Positions 1-8,689 of a stretch of DNA of 64,000 nucleotides are shown in pieces. The position numbers and the translations under genes are program-made. Positions within the stretch are counted from its first letter, which is position 1. The number at the start of each line of letters is the position of its first letter. The notes under the pieces were generated by a model. That model was not told the origin of the DNA, made no database searches, and was given only the letters and a program-made list of their open reading frames with translations. Origin of the DNA: JANXQG01 sp963719885 (lineage in GTDB: Bacteria > Planctomycetota > Planctomycetia > Pirellulales > Thermoguttaceae); NCBI GenBank assembly GCA_963719885.1, contig CAVRDP010000029.1, positions 1 to 64,000 of the forward strand, in the 5' to 3' direction.

Positions 1-785
1 CTGCCAAGCGTTTCCGTGCATGTCGTAGAGCCCGAAGGCGTTGGGCTTGAACTTTCCTACGGGCGACGTGAACACGTAGCCGTCGCTGGCCTTGATTGTC
101 CCCTTCCAGTCCGGGAACTTCGCCTTGGCCGTTGCGTCGGCCACGTTCGCCACCTTAGCCAGTGTCTCGGGATCGTCGCCGCTATAGTAGCGGGTTGTCG
201 TCCCAGCCCGGCAGGCGTATTCCCACTCGGCCTCCGTAGGCAGTCGGTAGGTCTTGCCTTCTTTTTTGCTGAGCCATTTGCAGAAGGCCACTGCGTCGTT
301 CCAGCTTACGTTGACCACCGGGTGCTCGTCGGTCTGCTCGAAACCGCGTTCCGCCACGAATAATCCTTGTTGAAATCGAACGTCTTCTTCTCGGCGTCCC
401 ATCCATAGGCCCCCGGATTGTCGCCCTTCTCCGCGTCCGTCTTGTAAGCCGAATCCTTGACGAACTGGCGGAACTGGCCCCGCGTCACATGATATGTGCC
501 CAGGTAGAATGGCTTGGTAATCCGCACCCGGTGCTGCGGATGCTCGTCCTTCAAGAAATCCGCCGTGAGAAAATCCATGCCGTAGTTCTTCTTGAAGAAG
601 GCAGCCGTTTCCTCCGCCGACTCACCGCTGCCCATCTTGAACTCGCCCGCCGGGATGAGAACGAGTTCCATCTTCACCCCACCGCCCAAGTCTACCGCAA
701 CCTTCTTTGGCGGCTCTTTCGGCTCGCTGAAAGCGGTCCCCGCCATTGCGAAAAGCACGATGCACCCAATCAGGACGTTTCTCAT
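1..785 (-). pseudogene. Formylglycine-generating-enzyme (SUMF1) family secreted protein, partial, frameshifted
   Basis: The protein begins with a signal peptide (MRNVLIGCIVLFAMAGTAFS) and continues into the FGE-sulfatase fold: LIPAGEFKMGS, DEHPQHRVRI, YHVTRGQFRQF, then after a frameshift near 346 VVNVSWNDAVAFCKWLS, RLPTEAEWEYACRAG and GLYDMHGNAW, where the window ends. The start at 785 follows a GGAGG Shine-Dalgarno. The break is repaired by one extra G (AAC GCG GGT TTC), so it may be a sequencing error or a real mutation. In planctomycetes such proteins are usually exported and of unknown substrate; true formylglycine generation is not shown. The C-terminus lies outside the window. Confidence 0.85.
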
Positions 786-945
786 AACGTGTCCTCCCAT
801 GAGAGATTTTACTGGCCTGGCGATGCTCGCGCCGAACCACGATGGCGAATGGACCCTGCCGAATGGTAGGAATCTTGAGCAAACGCAACTCGCCCTGATT
901 TTATCGCGGACGCCGGACACTGGGAAGAGTCCCTGGAAAAGCCGC

Positions 946-2680
946 CTATTGGGCGGCGGCAAGCCGACGTGCGGCCCGCTTCCGGCGACGACGGGCCTGG
1001 GCTTCACGGGATTCTTCTTCCCGCTGTTCCAGGCAATGTTCGGGATGAGCGGCCAGCCAGCGATCTGGCAGCAGAGCTTCCAAGGCGGCGGTGTCGCCAG
1101 GGGCAATGGCTGCAATCCGACGCAGCACGTCGGTCAGATAGGGCCACACGTCCACACAGTTTCGCCGGGCACTTTGCACCAGGGTGTAGAGCGTTGCCGC
1201 CGTCTTGCCGCCGTGCTCGCTTCCGAAAAACAGGTAGTTCTTGCGACCGATGGCGACAGGTCGCAGAAGCCGCTCAATCACATTATTGTCTATTGGAATG
1301 TTCCCGTCGCTGGTATACCGCACGAAGGCATCCCAACGGTTCAGCACGTAGTCGATCGCCTCGGCCAGTTTCGCCGTGGGCCGCAACGTGGGCCGCACTT
1401 CATCGAAGCGGGCCTTCATCTTCGCCAGGATCGGCAACGCTTCCGCCTGGCGTAATGCGCGGCGATCCTCCGGCGACATCTCCTTCGCACGGTCTTCGAT
1501 GTCGTAAAGCTGCTGCGTCCAGATCATGGCCTCGTGGACCAGCGGGTGGCTGGTCGCCGGAATCGCTTCCTCGAAGCCCCGCCGACCGTGCGCCCAACAC
1601 GCCACGTCCACAAGGCGACCTGCCGCCTCGCGCAAGCGAAGTGTAGACGATGTAGCCGTCCGTTTGAAGATAACCACGATAATCGGCCAAGACTTCCCTT
1701 GGCCCATCGCGACTGCGGCTGGGTCGGAAATCGTAGAATACAAACCGATGGTCAGCATCCCCGGCGTAACCGCTGAGGTATCCCGTGATCGCCTTGCCGT
1801 TGCCCGGCTTGAGCATCTTCACCTCCGTTTCGTCGGCGTTGATGACGATGCTGGCAAGCACGCGCTGATGGATCAACCGTTCCAAAGGCCGCAAAGCCTG
1901 GGCCGTCCGACTCAACAGCCCGCAGAGCAGTGCCCGCGACAGCCATCGTTTCAGTGGACCCAGCAGCAGTTCCTGCTGCCGATAGACCGGCAAGTGGTGC
2001 AGGAATTTCCAGGTCACCAGCGAAGCCAGGATGCTCGGCCCGAAGGGGCTTTTCTCCACGGCCTGCGGCGGCCTCTCTGTGGTCTGCATCTGCGAGCCGT
2101 CGTGGCAGTGGGAACAACCGTAGGTGTACCGCACCTCTTCGACCACATATATCTTTGCCTCTTCGATCTCCGCCCGCTTCGTGATGTGGGTGTGAATGAT
2201 GACCCGCTCGGCCCCACAGCAACCGCAAGGCAATTCCTCCGGTGGCAACGGATACTTGGTCTGCCGGTGTTCCCAGAACTGCGGGAACTCGATCCTCGGT
2301 CGTCGTGGCTTTCGCTTGGCCCGAGGCAGCGGCGAGTCCGCATTGGTGTCTGGCTGAGTGGTCTCCTGTTTGGTATCCAGTCCCTCGACGGCTTCGGGCA
2401 CGAAGAGCAACGTCTGGTCGGGCGAGGGAGCGTACCGCTCGCGGCGTTGGCCGAACATCGCCCGCTTGAAGAATCGCAGTTGCTCAGCGGCCTTCGCCAG
2501 TTGCTCCTGGTATGTGGCAGCCATCTCTTGTTGCTGCGCAATGACCGTCGCCTGATGTGCGATGGTCTCCTGCTGCTGGGCGATGACGGCCTGCTGATCC
2601 GCAGTTGTCTGCTCCAGATCACGAATCCGTTGCTGGCAGGTCGCCAGTTGATCGGCAAGAGATGGACATCCTTCTTCCAT
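946..2680 (-). pseudogene. tnpC: IS66 transposase TnpC, frameshifted
   Basis: This is the DDE transposase of IS66. An N-terminal coiled coil (LADQLATCQQRIRDLEQ and heptads to about residue 65) is followed by an IS66 zinc-binding region with CGCCGAERV and CSHC, and a DDE catalytic core (NADETEVK, YLQTDGY, then NNVIERLLRPVAIGRKNYLF). The frame changes near 1630, where one frame reads YIVYTSLARGG and the other REAAGRLVDVACWAHGRRG. Adding two bases to the local CGCG run restores one frame. As written the enzyme is split before the last catalytic residue, so it is probably inactive unless the indel is an error. A GTG at 2701 is an alternative start. Confidence 0.85.
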
Positions 2681-2745
2681 GCACAGTGATACGCTGGACA
2701 CAGCGATTTGGTTCTGTCGGTATCAAAATTTTTTTCGGGGTGGCG

Positions 2746-3120
2746 TCATGCACGACGCCATCGCGGACGACGCCGCACACTCGCCAAGTCGATGCCTTCC
2801 AAGATCAGCGTCAGATCGCTCACTCGCATCTCGATTCCGGCAGGCGAAGTCGATCCGTCCTCACACACAGTCCTCGCAGCCTTCGGTACTTCAAAGGTTC
2901 CGCCTTCCAATCGCTTGTACCAAATGACGAGGCCGTCGCCCGCAAACCACAACACCTTCACGCGGTCGCCACGGCGGTTGAAAAAGAGAAACAGATCGCC
3001 CGACTCTACCTGCTGGCCCAATTCTCGCTCCACGACTCCAACCAGTCCCTCGAACGACTTTCGCATATCGGTTGCGCCGGTCTTGGCGAACACCCGCAGG
3101 GACGAAGGCAATGTCAGCAT
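2746..3120 (-). CDS. tnpB: IS66 family accessory protein TnpB
   Basis: The 124-residue protein has the hallmark IS66 Orf2 motifs: TDMRKSFEGL near residue 18, DLFLFFNRRGDRVKVLWF near residue 43, and DGLVIWYKRLEGGTF. TnpB is needed for IS66 transposition, but its biochemical role is not established. It overlaps tnpA by seven bases and lies just upstream of tnpC, as in the family. The frame is intact and the length is normal. Confidence 0.9.
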   Translation of the reverse strand: MLTLPSSLRVFAKTGATDMRKSFEGLVGVVERELGQQVESGDLFLFFNRRGDRVKVLWFAGDGLVIWYKRLEGGTFEVPKAARTVCEDGSTSPAGIEMRVSDLTLILEGIDLASVRRRPRWRRA

Positions 3121-3473
3121 GGTCGTGTCCTTCGTGTTGCCGGGGCCGCCGAAAGAGCAGCCACCACCGCACCGATCGTCTGAGCGTCACAGCCTTGAAC
3201 CCGCAGCACGACGCCGCCGGGCCACTGGACTTCCAGCCTTCCCATGTCGGCCTTGGGGTCACTGACGATCTGCACGGGAACCAGGGCCTGGTTCGCCGAT
3301 CCCCGTTCGATTCCGCACCGGGATCGCCGCAGCCGCCGTTTCCAGGCATGAAACGAGGCTGGAGCCAGCCCCTCGCTGGAGCAGAACCCCAGAATGCTCT
3401 CCCCACTCGCCTGCTGACGCCCAATAACTTCCCGCCAATACCGCCGCCGATCTGCACTCCTGGCCTTCGCCAT
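3114..3473 (-). CDS. tnpA: IS66 family accessory protein TnpA
   Basis: This 119-residue protein has an N-terminal helix-turn-helix typical of IS66 Orf1: RYWREVIGRQQASGESILGF followed by FCSSEGLAPASFHAWKRRL. It is a likely DNA-binding partner of the transposase. It is the first gene of the element and overlaps tnpB by seven bases. The protein is intact. Confidence 0.85.
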   Translation of the reverse strand: MAKARSADRRRYWREVIGRQQASGESILGFCSSEGLAPASFHAWKRRLRRSRCGIERGSANQALVPVQIVSDPKADMGRLEVQWPGGVVLRVQGCDAQTIGAVVAALSAAPATRRTRPC

Positions 3474-3558
3474 CGCTTGGTCCTCTGAATGTCGCTGGAT
3501 GAATCGTACCCACGCATTCAGCCTACCACGGGCCGCAAGGCTGTCGATTTATTGACGT

Positions 3559-4188
3559 TTACGCCATCGTCACCCACGACCTCCGTCGGGGCGGGGAGGC
3601 TTCGGGCAGATTCTTGTCCAATCCGACTACTTTCTCCACGACGTCAGTACCTAGACGAGTGTCTACGACGTAAGTTCCCGCCGGGAGATTGAGACCTTCC
3701 ATTGCAAAAAGCTCGTCCGGGTAAACATTAGAGGTCTGGCCGGGGTTTAGACGGGAAAGCGTCCCCGCGTAACGGTGGGGGTCTGATTGGTTTCCCGCGA
3801 GGCCCGAATCGACAAATTGAAGGAACTCGGTCTTGGTGTGGATAAGTCGGACTTTTCCTTCGATGCCTGGCAGGAGACGCTCCACGTCGCATCGCACCTT
3901 CTCCTGCGCATTGTCGAAGGCAACGACCCGCTTCACCATGACTAGGTTATCCTCATCCAAGACCTCGAATTCAACAATTCCGCAGCGCAGTCTCTCGATA
4001 TGGCTCCGCATTCCCGCCAGAATCGTCGACGCCAATTCATCGTCCGACGCCGGCGAGGCGATTGCGCAAGCACCGCCGGCTAAAACCATTGCGAGAGCGT
4101 ACAACAGAGACCTCCGGATGACCGACGTATCGCCCGAGTCGGATTTGCCGCGAACAGCCTTCCCTCCATTATTTATTGATGCGATCAT
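3559..4188 (-). pseudogene. Truncated paralogue of the neighbouring secreted protein, cut by IS66
   Basis: The 209-residue product is a shortened copy of the protein at 4185-5252. Both share ASPASDDELASTILAG, VVAFDNAQEKVRCD, IHTKTEFLQF, then DELF-MEGL and VVDTRLGT-VVEKVVGLDK. This copy lacks about 155 internal residues (an in-frame deletion between LNPGQTS and YPDELF) and stops at SWVTMA because the IS66 end supplies a TAA at the point where the paralogue enters its C-terminal membrane helix. Its ATG overlaps the upstream stop as ATGA, so it was translationally coupled. Function unknown. Confidence 0.8.
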
Positions 4189-5252
4189 TGCATTCTACGG
4201 CGGACGACTACGGTCGCAATGACTACGAGTAACAGCACTGTGCCAGCGATAATCGCCATCGTCATCCACGACGTTCGCCGGGGCGGGGAAGCTTCGGGCA
4301 GATCCTTATCCAACCCGACTACCTTCTCCACGATCGGAGTGCCTAGGCGGGTGTCTACGATGTAAGTCCCCACGGGGAGCTTGAGACCCTCCATCGTAAA
4401 GAGTTCGTCCGCAACCTTCTTGTTCACGCTCTTCCAATCGAATCGCATCTTCTCAACGCGCCTAACGCCGCCTGTCCCGTCAAAATAAGTTGCGGTACTC
4501 TGCAAAGGGACAACAAAATCGTCCACTCGCCCCCACAACGTCTCAAAGCGTTGCACCACAACCGGATCGCGCGGATCGACCAGAGGGATTACCTGAAACT
4601 CGATGCGAATCGGCACGTAATCATTCGCGGTGTCGATCCACACGGCCCACCGTTCCGGACGATGATAGGACGGTATTGATGAGTCATAAACCAACAACGC
4701 AATGTCTTTCTCCATCGCCAACGTGAGCGGTTTTGATCCTTCAAGGTCCTTGAGCATCCGCTTGCCACTGCTAAGTCCACCGTTCTTCAATCCACCATAA
4801 CTGAGGAAACCAACTGAAGAGATGTCGATGGGATTGCCATTTTCCACCTTCGAGGTCTCACCGGGGTTAAGGCGGGAAACTGATCCCGCATACGTGTGAG
4901 GATCCGTCGGACTTTCCGGGCAGTTTGCACTGCCAAATTGAAGAAATTCGGTCTTGGTATGAATCACCCGGACTTCTTCTTTTTCCGGCAAGAGGTTCTC
5001 GGTGTCGCATCGCACCTTCTCCTGCGCGTTGTCGAAAGCGACGAATCGCTTCACGGAGACTTTTTCATCTCCGTAGCGCAAATCGAATTCAACGATTCCG
5101 GACCGCAGACTCTCCATGTGATGCCGAATACCCGCCAGAATCGTCGACGCCAATTCATCGTCCGACGCCGGCGAGGCGATTGCGCAAGCGCAACCAGCGA
5201 AAATTATTGCAAGACAGTACAATAGAGAGAAAAACAAAACAGAAAATTGCAT
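4185..5252 (-). CDS. Secreted or lipid-anchored protein of unknown function with C-terminal membrane helix
   Basis: The 355-residue protein starts at MQFSVLFF with a hydrophobic signal ending FAGCACAIAS, which could be a lipobox. It ends with a membrane helix and basic tail (IIAGTVLLLVVIATVVVRRR). The middle has the feel of planctomycete LolA-like export proteins (GGVRRVEKMRFDWKSV), but I do not recognise a named family. A degenerate paralogue follows with a 4-base ATGA overlap. It lies downstream of the cysteine-rich protein and C39-like genes and shares their strand. The chosen start gives a proper signal peptide; the longer upstream reading does not. Confidence 0.7.
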   Translation of the reverse strand: MQFSVLFFSLLYCLAIIFAGCACAIASPASDDELASTILAGIRHHMESLRSGIVEFDLRYGDEKVSVKRFVAFDNAQEKVRCDTENLLPEKEEVRVIHTKTEFLQFGSANCPESPTDPHTYAGSVSRLNPGETSKVENGNPIDISSVGFLSYGGLKNGGLSSGKRMLKDLEGSKPLTLAMEKDIALLVYDSSIPSYHRPERWAVWIDTANDYVPIRIEFQVIPLVDPRDPVVVQRFETLWGRVDDFVVPLQSTATYFDGTGGVRRVEKMRFDWKSVNKKVADELFTMEGLKLPVGTYIVDTRLGTPIVEKVVGLDKDLPEASPPRRTSWMTMAIIAGTVLLLVVIATVVVRRRMQ

Positions 5253-5355
5253 GTCAATACCCGATGCGTTCTTGTTGAGCAAATACCATGAAAAGGCCCG
5301 CGAGCGGGCAACCCGCTCCACGCGCCGGCACTTAATCACTGACCCGCCTGAAACC

Positions 5356-5899
5356 TTAATGATACTTACACTTGCCGTCATTATTCGGGATCGTCGCGTT
5401 AACCTTAACCGGCTGACCGTTAAAAAGCGGCCTGGCCGTCTGGCAATGCCAAGGGCTGTTTCTGTCGTCCCTGTCGCAGTTGCCGTCACATCGATATATT
5501 ACCGCGCACCTAAACTTGCGATCCATTGTGTTGTTTGAAAGGATCACTGTGCCAGAGTCTCCATCTTGAGGCCTTTTTTTTGCAAGCGGCGGATTGGCAG
5601 TCGACGTGACTATCCCGGTGCGGGCTTGGCATATTGGAACAATTCCGCGCGCCGGAAGAAGCCCACCGCGCTCGTCGAGGCACCACTTCGGTCCGCCTTT
5701 CTGATAACACGAGGGGTCACCTCTCGTAGGGCAAGGCTGCGTGCCATCTACCCAACAGAGCGCAGACGCGATCCCGCCACGAGTGGCATCCTTCATGGGT
5801 TCTTCCAAGTCCTTCACCGATGCGCACTCGCGCAAGCAGGAACATTCCGCAGACCACCGCGAACACAACCGATCCGATTTTTCCGATCCGCCACTTCAT
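5356..5899 (-). pseudogene. Cysteine-rich secreted protein, frameshifted
   Basis: The start MKWRIGKIGSVVFAVVCGMF overlaps the upstream stop as ATGA and gives a signal peptide. Near 5830 the frame changes and continues as ECASVKDLEEPMKDATRG, followed by a tail of about 150 residues with roughly a dozen cysteines, for example QPCPTRGDPSCYQKGGPKWC and RCAVIYRCDGNCDRD. Adding two bases to the CGCG run at the break gives one frame (LLARECASVKD) of about 181 residues. No family is recognised. A secreted, probably disulfide-bonded protein next to a MauE/thioredoxin oxidoreductase and a C39-like protein suggests they act together; this is inference. Confidence 0.6.
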
Positions 5900-6594
5900 T
5901 TCGATTTCTCCAAATCTAGAGGCAAGGTTGATCCCTTGGCCAATCCGCGCAACATCCGCGGTCCAAGGGGGGTTAGAGCAATAGCAGTCAAGGCCAGGGC
6001 ACACGCAAGCATTATAGCAATCGGTGCGAAATGCGATTCTCGTATTCCGATCGCCGCGTCGATATCCTCGATTGGCTTGGAATCGGTGAGGATTACGATG
6101 CCGGTGCTTTCTTCCTGGAAATCGGCCCACGACTCGCGACGGGTCCCAAAGAGGCCGTCCCAAACCACGGCCTCCGTGGACGTGCTTTCCGGCAAGACAA
6201 CGACAAAATGCCCGCCAGCGCGATTGTCGTTGTCTTGCCGTCCGCGGAGATGCATGATCAGCAGCCGCGGCGCGGAAAAACTCCCCACGTTCTTCAATTG
6301 AATCGACCGGGTGTAAACGCCGCGTGAATCGAGCGCCTTTTGGATTTGGCGGACCGAACTCCCGTTGGCAAAGTCGGGCCATTGCATCTCGCGGACCAAG
6401 GAATCGAGGCCAACCTCCACACCGTAATGCTTGAGGACGAACTGGACGCAGCGCGGGCCACAGACTAGCTCATTGAGGTTCCCCAGGCGGGTCGATGCGG
6501 GCGGTTCAGCGCAAAGGCCATCGAGACAAACTGCCTGGATGAGCACCAGGGACAAGGCGAATCGGGGCAGTTCTCGGACGATCAATCGAAACAT
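5896..6594 (-). CDS. C39-like cysteine peptidase domain membrane protein
   Basis: The 232-residue protein has an N-terminal signal or anchor (RFALSLVLIQAVCLDGLCA), then a C39-type papain-like core: LVCGPRCVQFVLKHYGV (candidate catalytic Cys in VCG), a histidine in AGGHFVVVL and an aspartate in VVWDGLFG. A C-terminal helix (APIAIMLACALALTAIAL) anchors it. C39 domains cleave double-glycine leaders or serve as non-catalytic leader-binding domains; the usual oxyanion Gln before the Cys is not obvious, so activity is uncertain. Its start shares one base with the stop of the DUF1573 gene (TGATG), and its own stop overlaps the next gene. Confidence 0.7.
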   Translation of the reverse strand: MFRLIVRELPRFALSLVLIQAVCLDGLCAEPPASTRLGNLNELVCGPRCVQFVLKHYGVEVGLDSLVREMQWPDFANGSSVRQIQKALDSRGVYTRSIQLKNVGSFSAPRLLIMHLRGRQDNDNRAGGHFVVVLPESTSTEAVVWDGLFGTRRESWADFQEESTGIVILTDSKPIEDIDAAIGIRESHFAPIAIMLACALALTAIALTPLGPRMLRGLAKGSTLPLDLEKSK

Positions 6595-7733
6595 CAATGC
6601 ACCCCCGCCTTGGAAGCCTTTTCTTTGCCCGGCGACTTTCCATGAATCACGGCGTCTCGGAACGAGCCCCGAACGGGAATCGAGAGCCTTCGCGATTTTC
6701 CAAAATCGACGGCCAAATCGCCATTCAGGGTGTCGCCGCTGGTTTGGATTGTACATTCCAGCAAGAGCGCGGCCGCGTCTTCTGGGTCTTTCCGCCAGCG
6801 AAGCAACATGGGTACGTTCGCGATCCTCGCTGTAATATCACCGAGTGCGGGAACCTCGAACCGGTCCCTAAAGGTAAATCGCAGCACCCGTTGCAGTTTA
6901 TTCCCGCGATCGGCGATCCCGCAAAACACCGTTGACGGCTCTACCGAGACTGCGGGGGTTCGAAACGCGCGGACCACGAGATTCGCTTTGAGACGTTCAT
7001 TCCCCTTGGGGTGAAAGCCGACGGTCGCCACGTTCCAGCCTTCCGATAAGCGGCCGCCATCGATTTTCACGGCCACGTTCCAAAGCTGAAGGGGTGCGTC
7101 ACCCTCGCGCAGATTAGCGGCACTGGAATTCTTGCGCATATCGACATCGACCCACCCGGCCGTATTATCCACGGCTAGGTCGGCCCATTTGTCCTTCGAG
7201 AAATTGGAAACCTTGACGAATTGCTCCTCACGGGTCCCCGCACGAACCGGATTGAGGACAATAAGCTCCCGCGAACAGGAAAGCGGATGATGTACCGTTG
7301 CGGAGACTCCCAGGCGAACCAGGGGCGCCGAGGCCTCCTCGAACTCCAGCAATACGGCCTGCTTGAACCTTCCCTCCCCGTCGCCCACGGTGAATTTAAC
7401 CACGATCTCCTCCGTTGCGCCAGGGGCGATCGACTTGCTGGACATCGAGGAGACGACGCAAGAACACGACACGTGGGCCTCCTTGGCGGTCCACGGAACA
7501 TTGCTTGTATTGGTTATCTTGAAGCAATGCTCGTTGCTGGAATCGACTGGAACCTGTCCGAAGTTGTATTCCTCTTCAACGACCTTTTGGTCGTCGTTGC
7601 GCGGTTTCTCCGCGGCAGGAGCGGCGCCGCCAGCACCGGCCTTTCCGTACCCCTGCTCGTTCCCGCAACCGGACAAGACGGACAGCATCAATGCAATTCC
7701 CAACACAAGGATCGAGGCCGGAAGATGCGACAT
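6594..7733 (-). CDS. DUF1573 domain lipoprotein
   Basis: The start at MSHLPASILV gives a lipoprotein signal (LMLSVLSGC). Residues 45-120 match DUF1573, an Ig-like ASH/MSP-type domain: EYNFGQVPVDSSNEHCFKIT, HVSCSCVVSS and IAPGATEEIVVKF. The rest is a second beta-rich region ending in SRRLSIPVRGSF. Such proteins are common, exported and of unknown function in planctomycetes. It begins a few bases after the MauE-like gene ends and is coupled through TGATG to the C39-like gene. Confidence 0.8.
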   Translation of the reverse strand: MSHLPASILVLGIALMLSVLSGCGNEQGYGKAGAGGAAPAAEKPRNDDQKVVEEEYNFGQVPVDSSNEHCFKITNTSNVPWTAKEAHVSCSCVVSSMSSKSIAPGATEEIVVKFTVGDGEGRFKQAVLLEFEEASAPLVRLGVSATVHHPLSCSRELIVLNPVRAGTREEQFVKVSNFSKDKWADLAVDNTAGWVDVDMRKNSSAANLREGDAPLQLWNVAVKIDGGRLSEGWNVATVGFHPKGNERLKANLVVRAFRTPAVSVEPSTVFCGIADRGNKLQRVLRFTFRDRFEVPALGDITARIANVPMLLRWRKDPEDAAALLLECTIQTSGDTLNGDLAVDFGKSRRLSIPVRGSFRDAVIHGKSPGKEKASKAGVH

Positions 7734-7737
7734 GCGA

Positions 7738-8689
7738 TCAATACTCCACCTTTGCCACCAAAGCGCCATTGAGAACGACTTCCAACGGCGTCTTCAGGAA
7801 CCAATCGTTTTCCTCGCTCAAGCGTCCGGAGAGGCACGATTTGCCGACCGGGACCGGCGGCAGTCGATTAGCCCCATCGGTCGGCACGTCGATCACTGCC
7901 ACCTTCGTTCCTTCACCGCGGCGGGCGAGGTCATCGCTAAGCCGTTCGTACTTGGAAAGGGCGTTCCGACACTTGGGGCAGTCGCAATGATAGAGCAATA
8001 CTGCGCCACCGCCCCTTTTTCAGTTCGTCGCCGACATCGATATAGTCAAGAAGTGGAAACCTCTTGCCGATCCAGGCTTTGGGTTCAACGACCACGATCC
8101 GGCCGGCGCCGAGAATTTTGCCGCCAGCGGAGAGCGCAGCCGCGTGCGCCGTGTTCATCAGCATTGCGGCGGGCACGCCTAACACCAGCCATGCCGAAAG
8201 CACGACTGCGGCCCGGACGAACGGTTTCTTGCCATTGGAGCGTAGCGATCCGTCGCAGTCTATCGTCTCGCCCCGCGGGAAAAAGAAGTGACGGCGGCCA
8301 TGCAAGAGGGGTCGCCAGCGGAAGAGCGCGAGGAGAACCGCAACGTCGAGGATTGTCGTAAACCACGGATTGACCGGCACGCGGCCGAAGCAGCCGCAGG
8401 ACGCCGCGCCCGACACGACCTTGCAAAACGAGACGCAGGCAAACGCAAAGAAACATGCCAGTGCGCCGAGCCAGGTCAAATGCGGCAGGAGGCCGGAGAG
8501 AAGCCACAGGCCGAAAAGCAACTCGAACTCCACCACTGCGATGAGGAACCAACGGGATTCCATGAGGCCGGTTCCGAACACAGGCTGGCTCATCAACTGA
8601 TGGGCCTTCAGCCCCGCCGCGACAAGGAGCAGCACGGCCAGGGCGACCCGCAGGGCGTCATAGCCGCGGAGGAATGTATTCATTTCCAT
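7738..8689 (-). pseudogene. MauE-type membrane protein fused to a thioredoxin-like domain, frameshifted
   Basis: The N-terminal 200 residues have four or five membrane helices and a MauE-like cysteine site (SGAASCGCFGRVPVNPWFTT). Near 8010 the frame changes and a thioredoxin-like domain follows, with LLYHCDCPKCRNALSKYERL (CPKC redox motif) and KVAVIDVP. MauE and its relatives work in periplasmic disulfide formation, for example in methylamine dehydrogenase maturation. Adding CG to the GGCGG at the break restores one protein of about 316 residues. It overlaps the end of the giant PEP-CTERM gene by about ten bases and starts the oxidoreductase part of the operon. Confidence 0.75.

Larger units (their letters stand above)
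879..3562 (-). mobile_element. IS66-family insertion sequence
   Basis: The element carries the three-gene IS66 set tnpA-tnpB-tnpC on the minus strand. The right end is placed at 3562 because the inward sequence begins GTAAACGTC, matching the GTAA-type IS66 terminus, and because the neighbouring gene loses its homology to its paralogue exactly there. The left end is uncertain: GCAAACGCAAC at 879 resembles the right terminus and lies 67 bases past the tnpC stop. The 8 bases flanking the two proposed ends do not match, so no target duplication is visible. Confidence 0.75.

Noticed and set aside
871..3570. An 8-bp target duplication for IS66
   Set aside because: AATCTTGA on the left and GCCATCGT on the right do not match, so either the left end is misplaced or the element moved by recombination.
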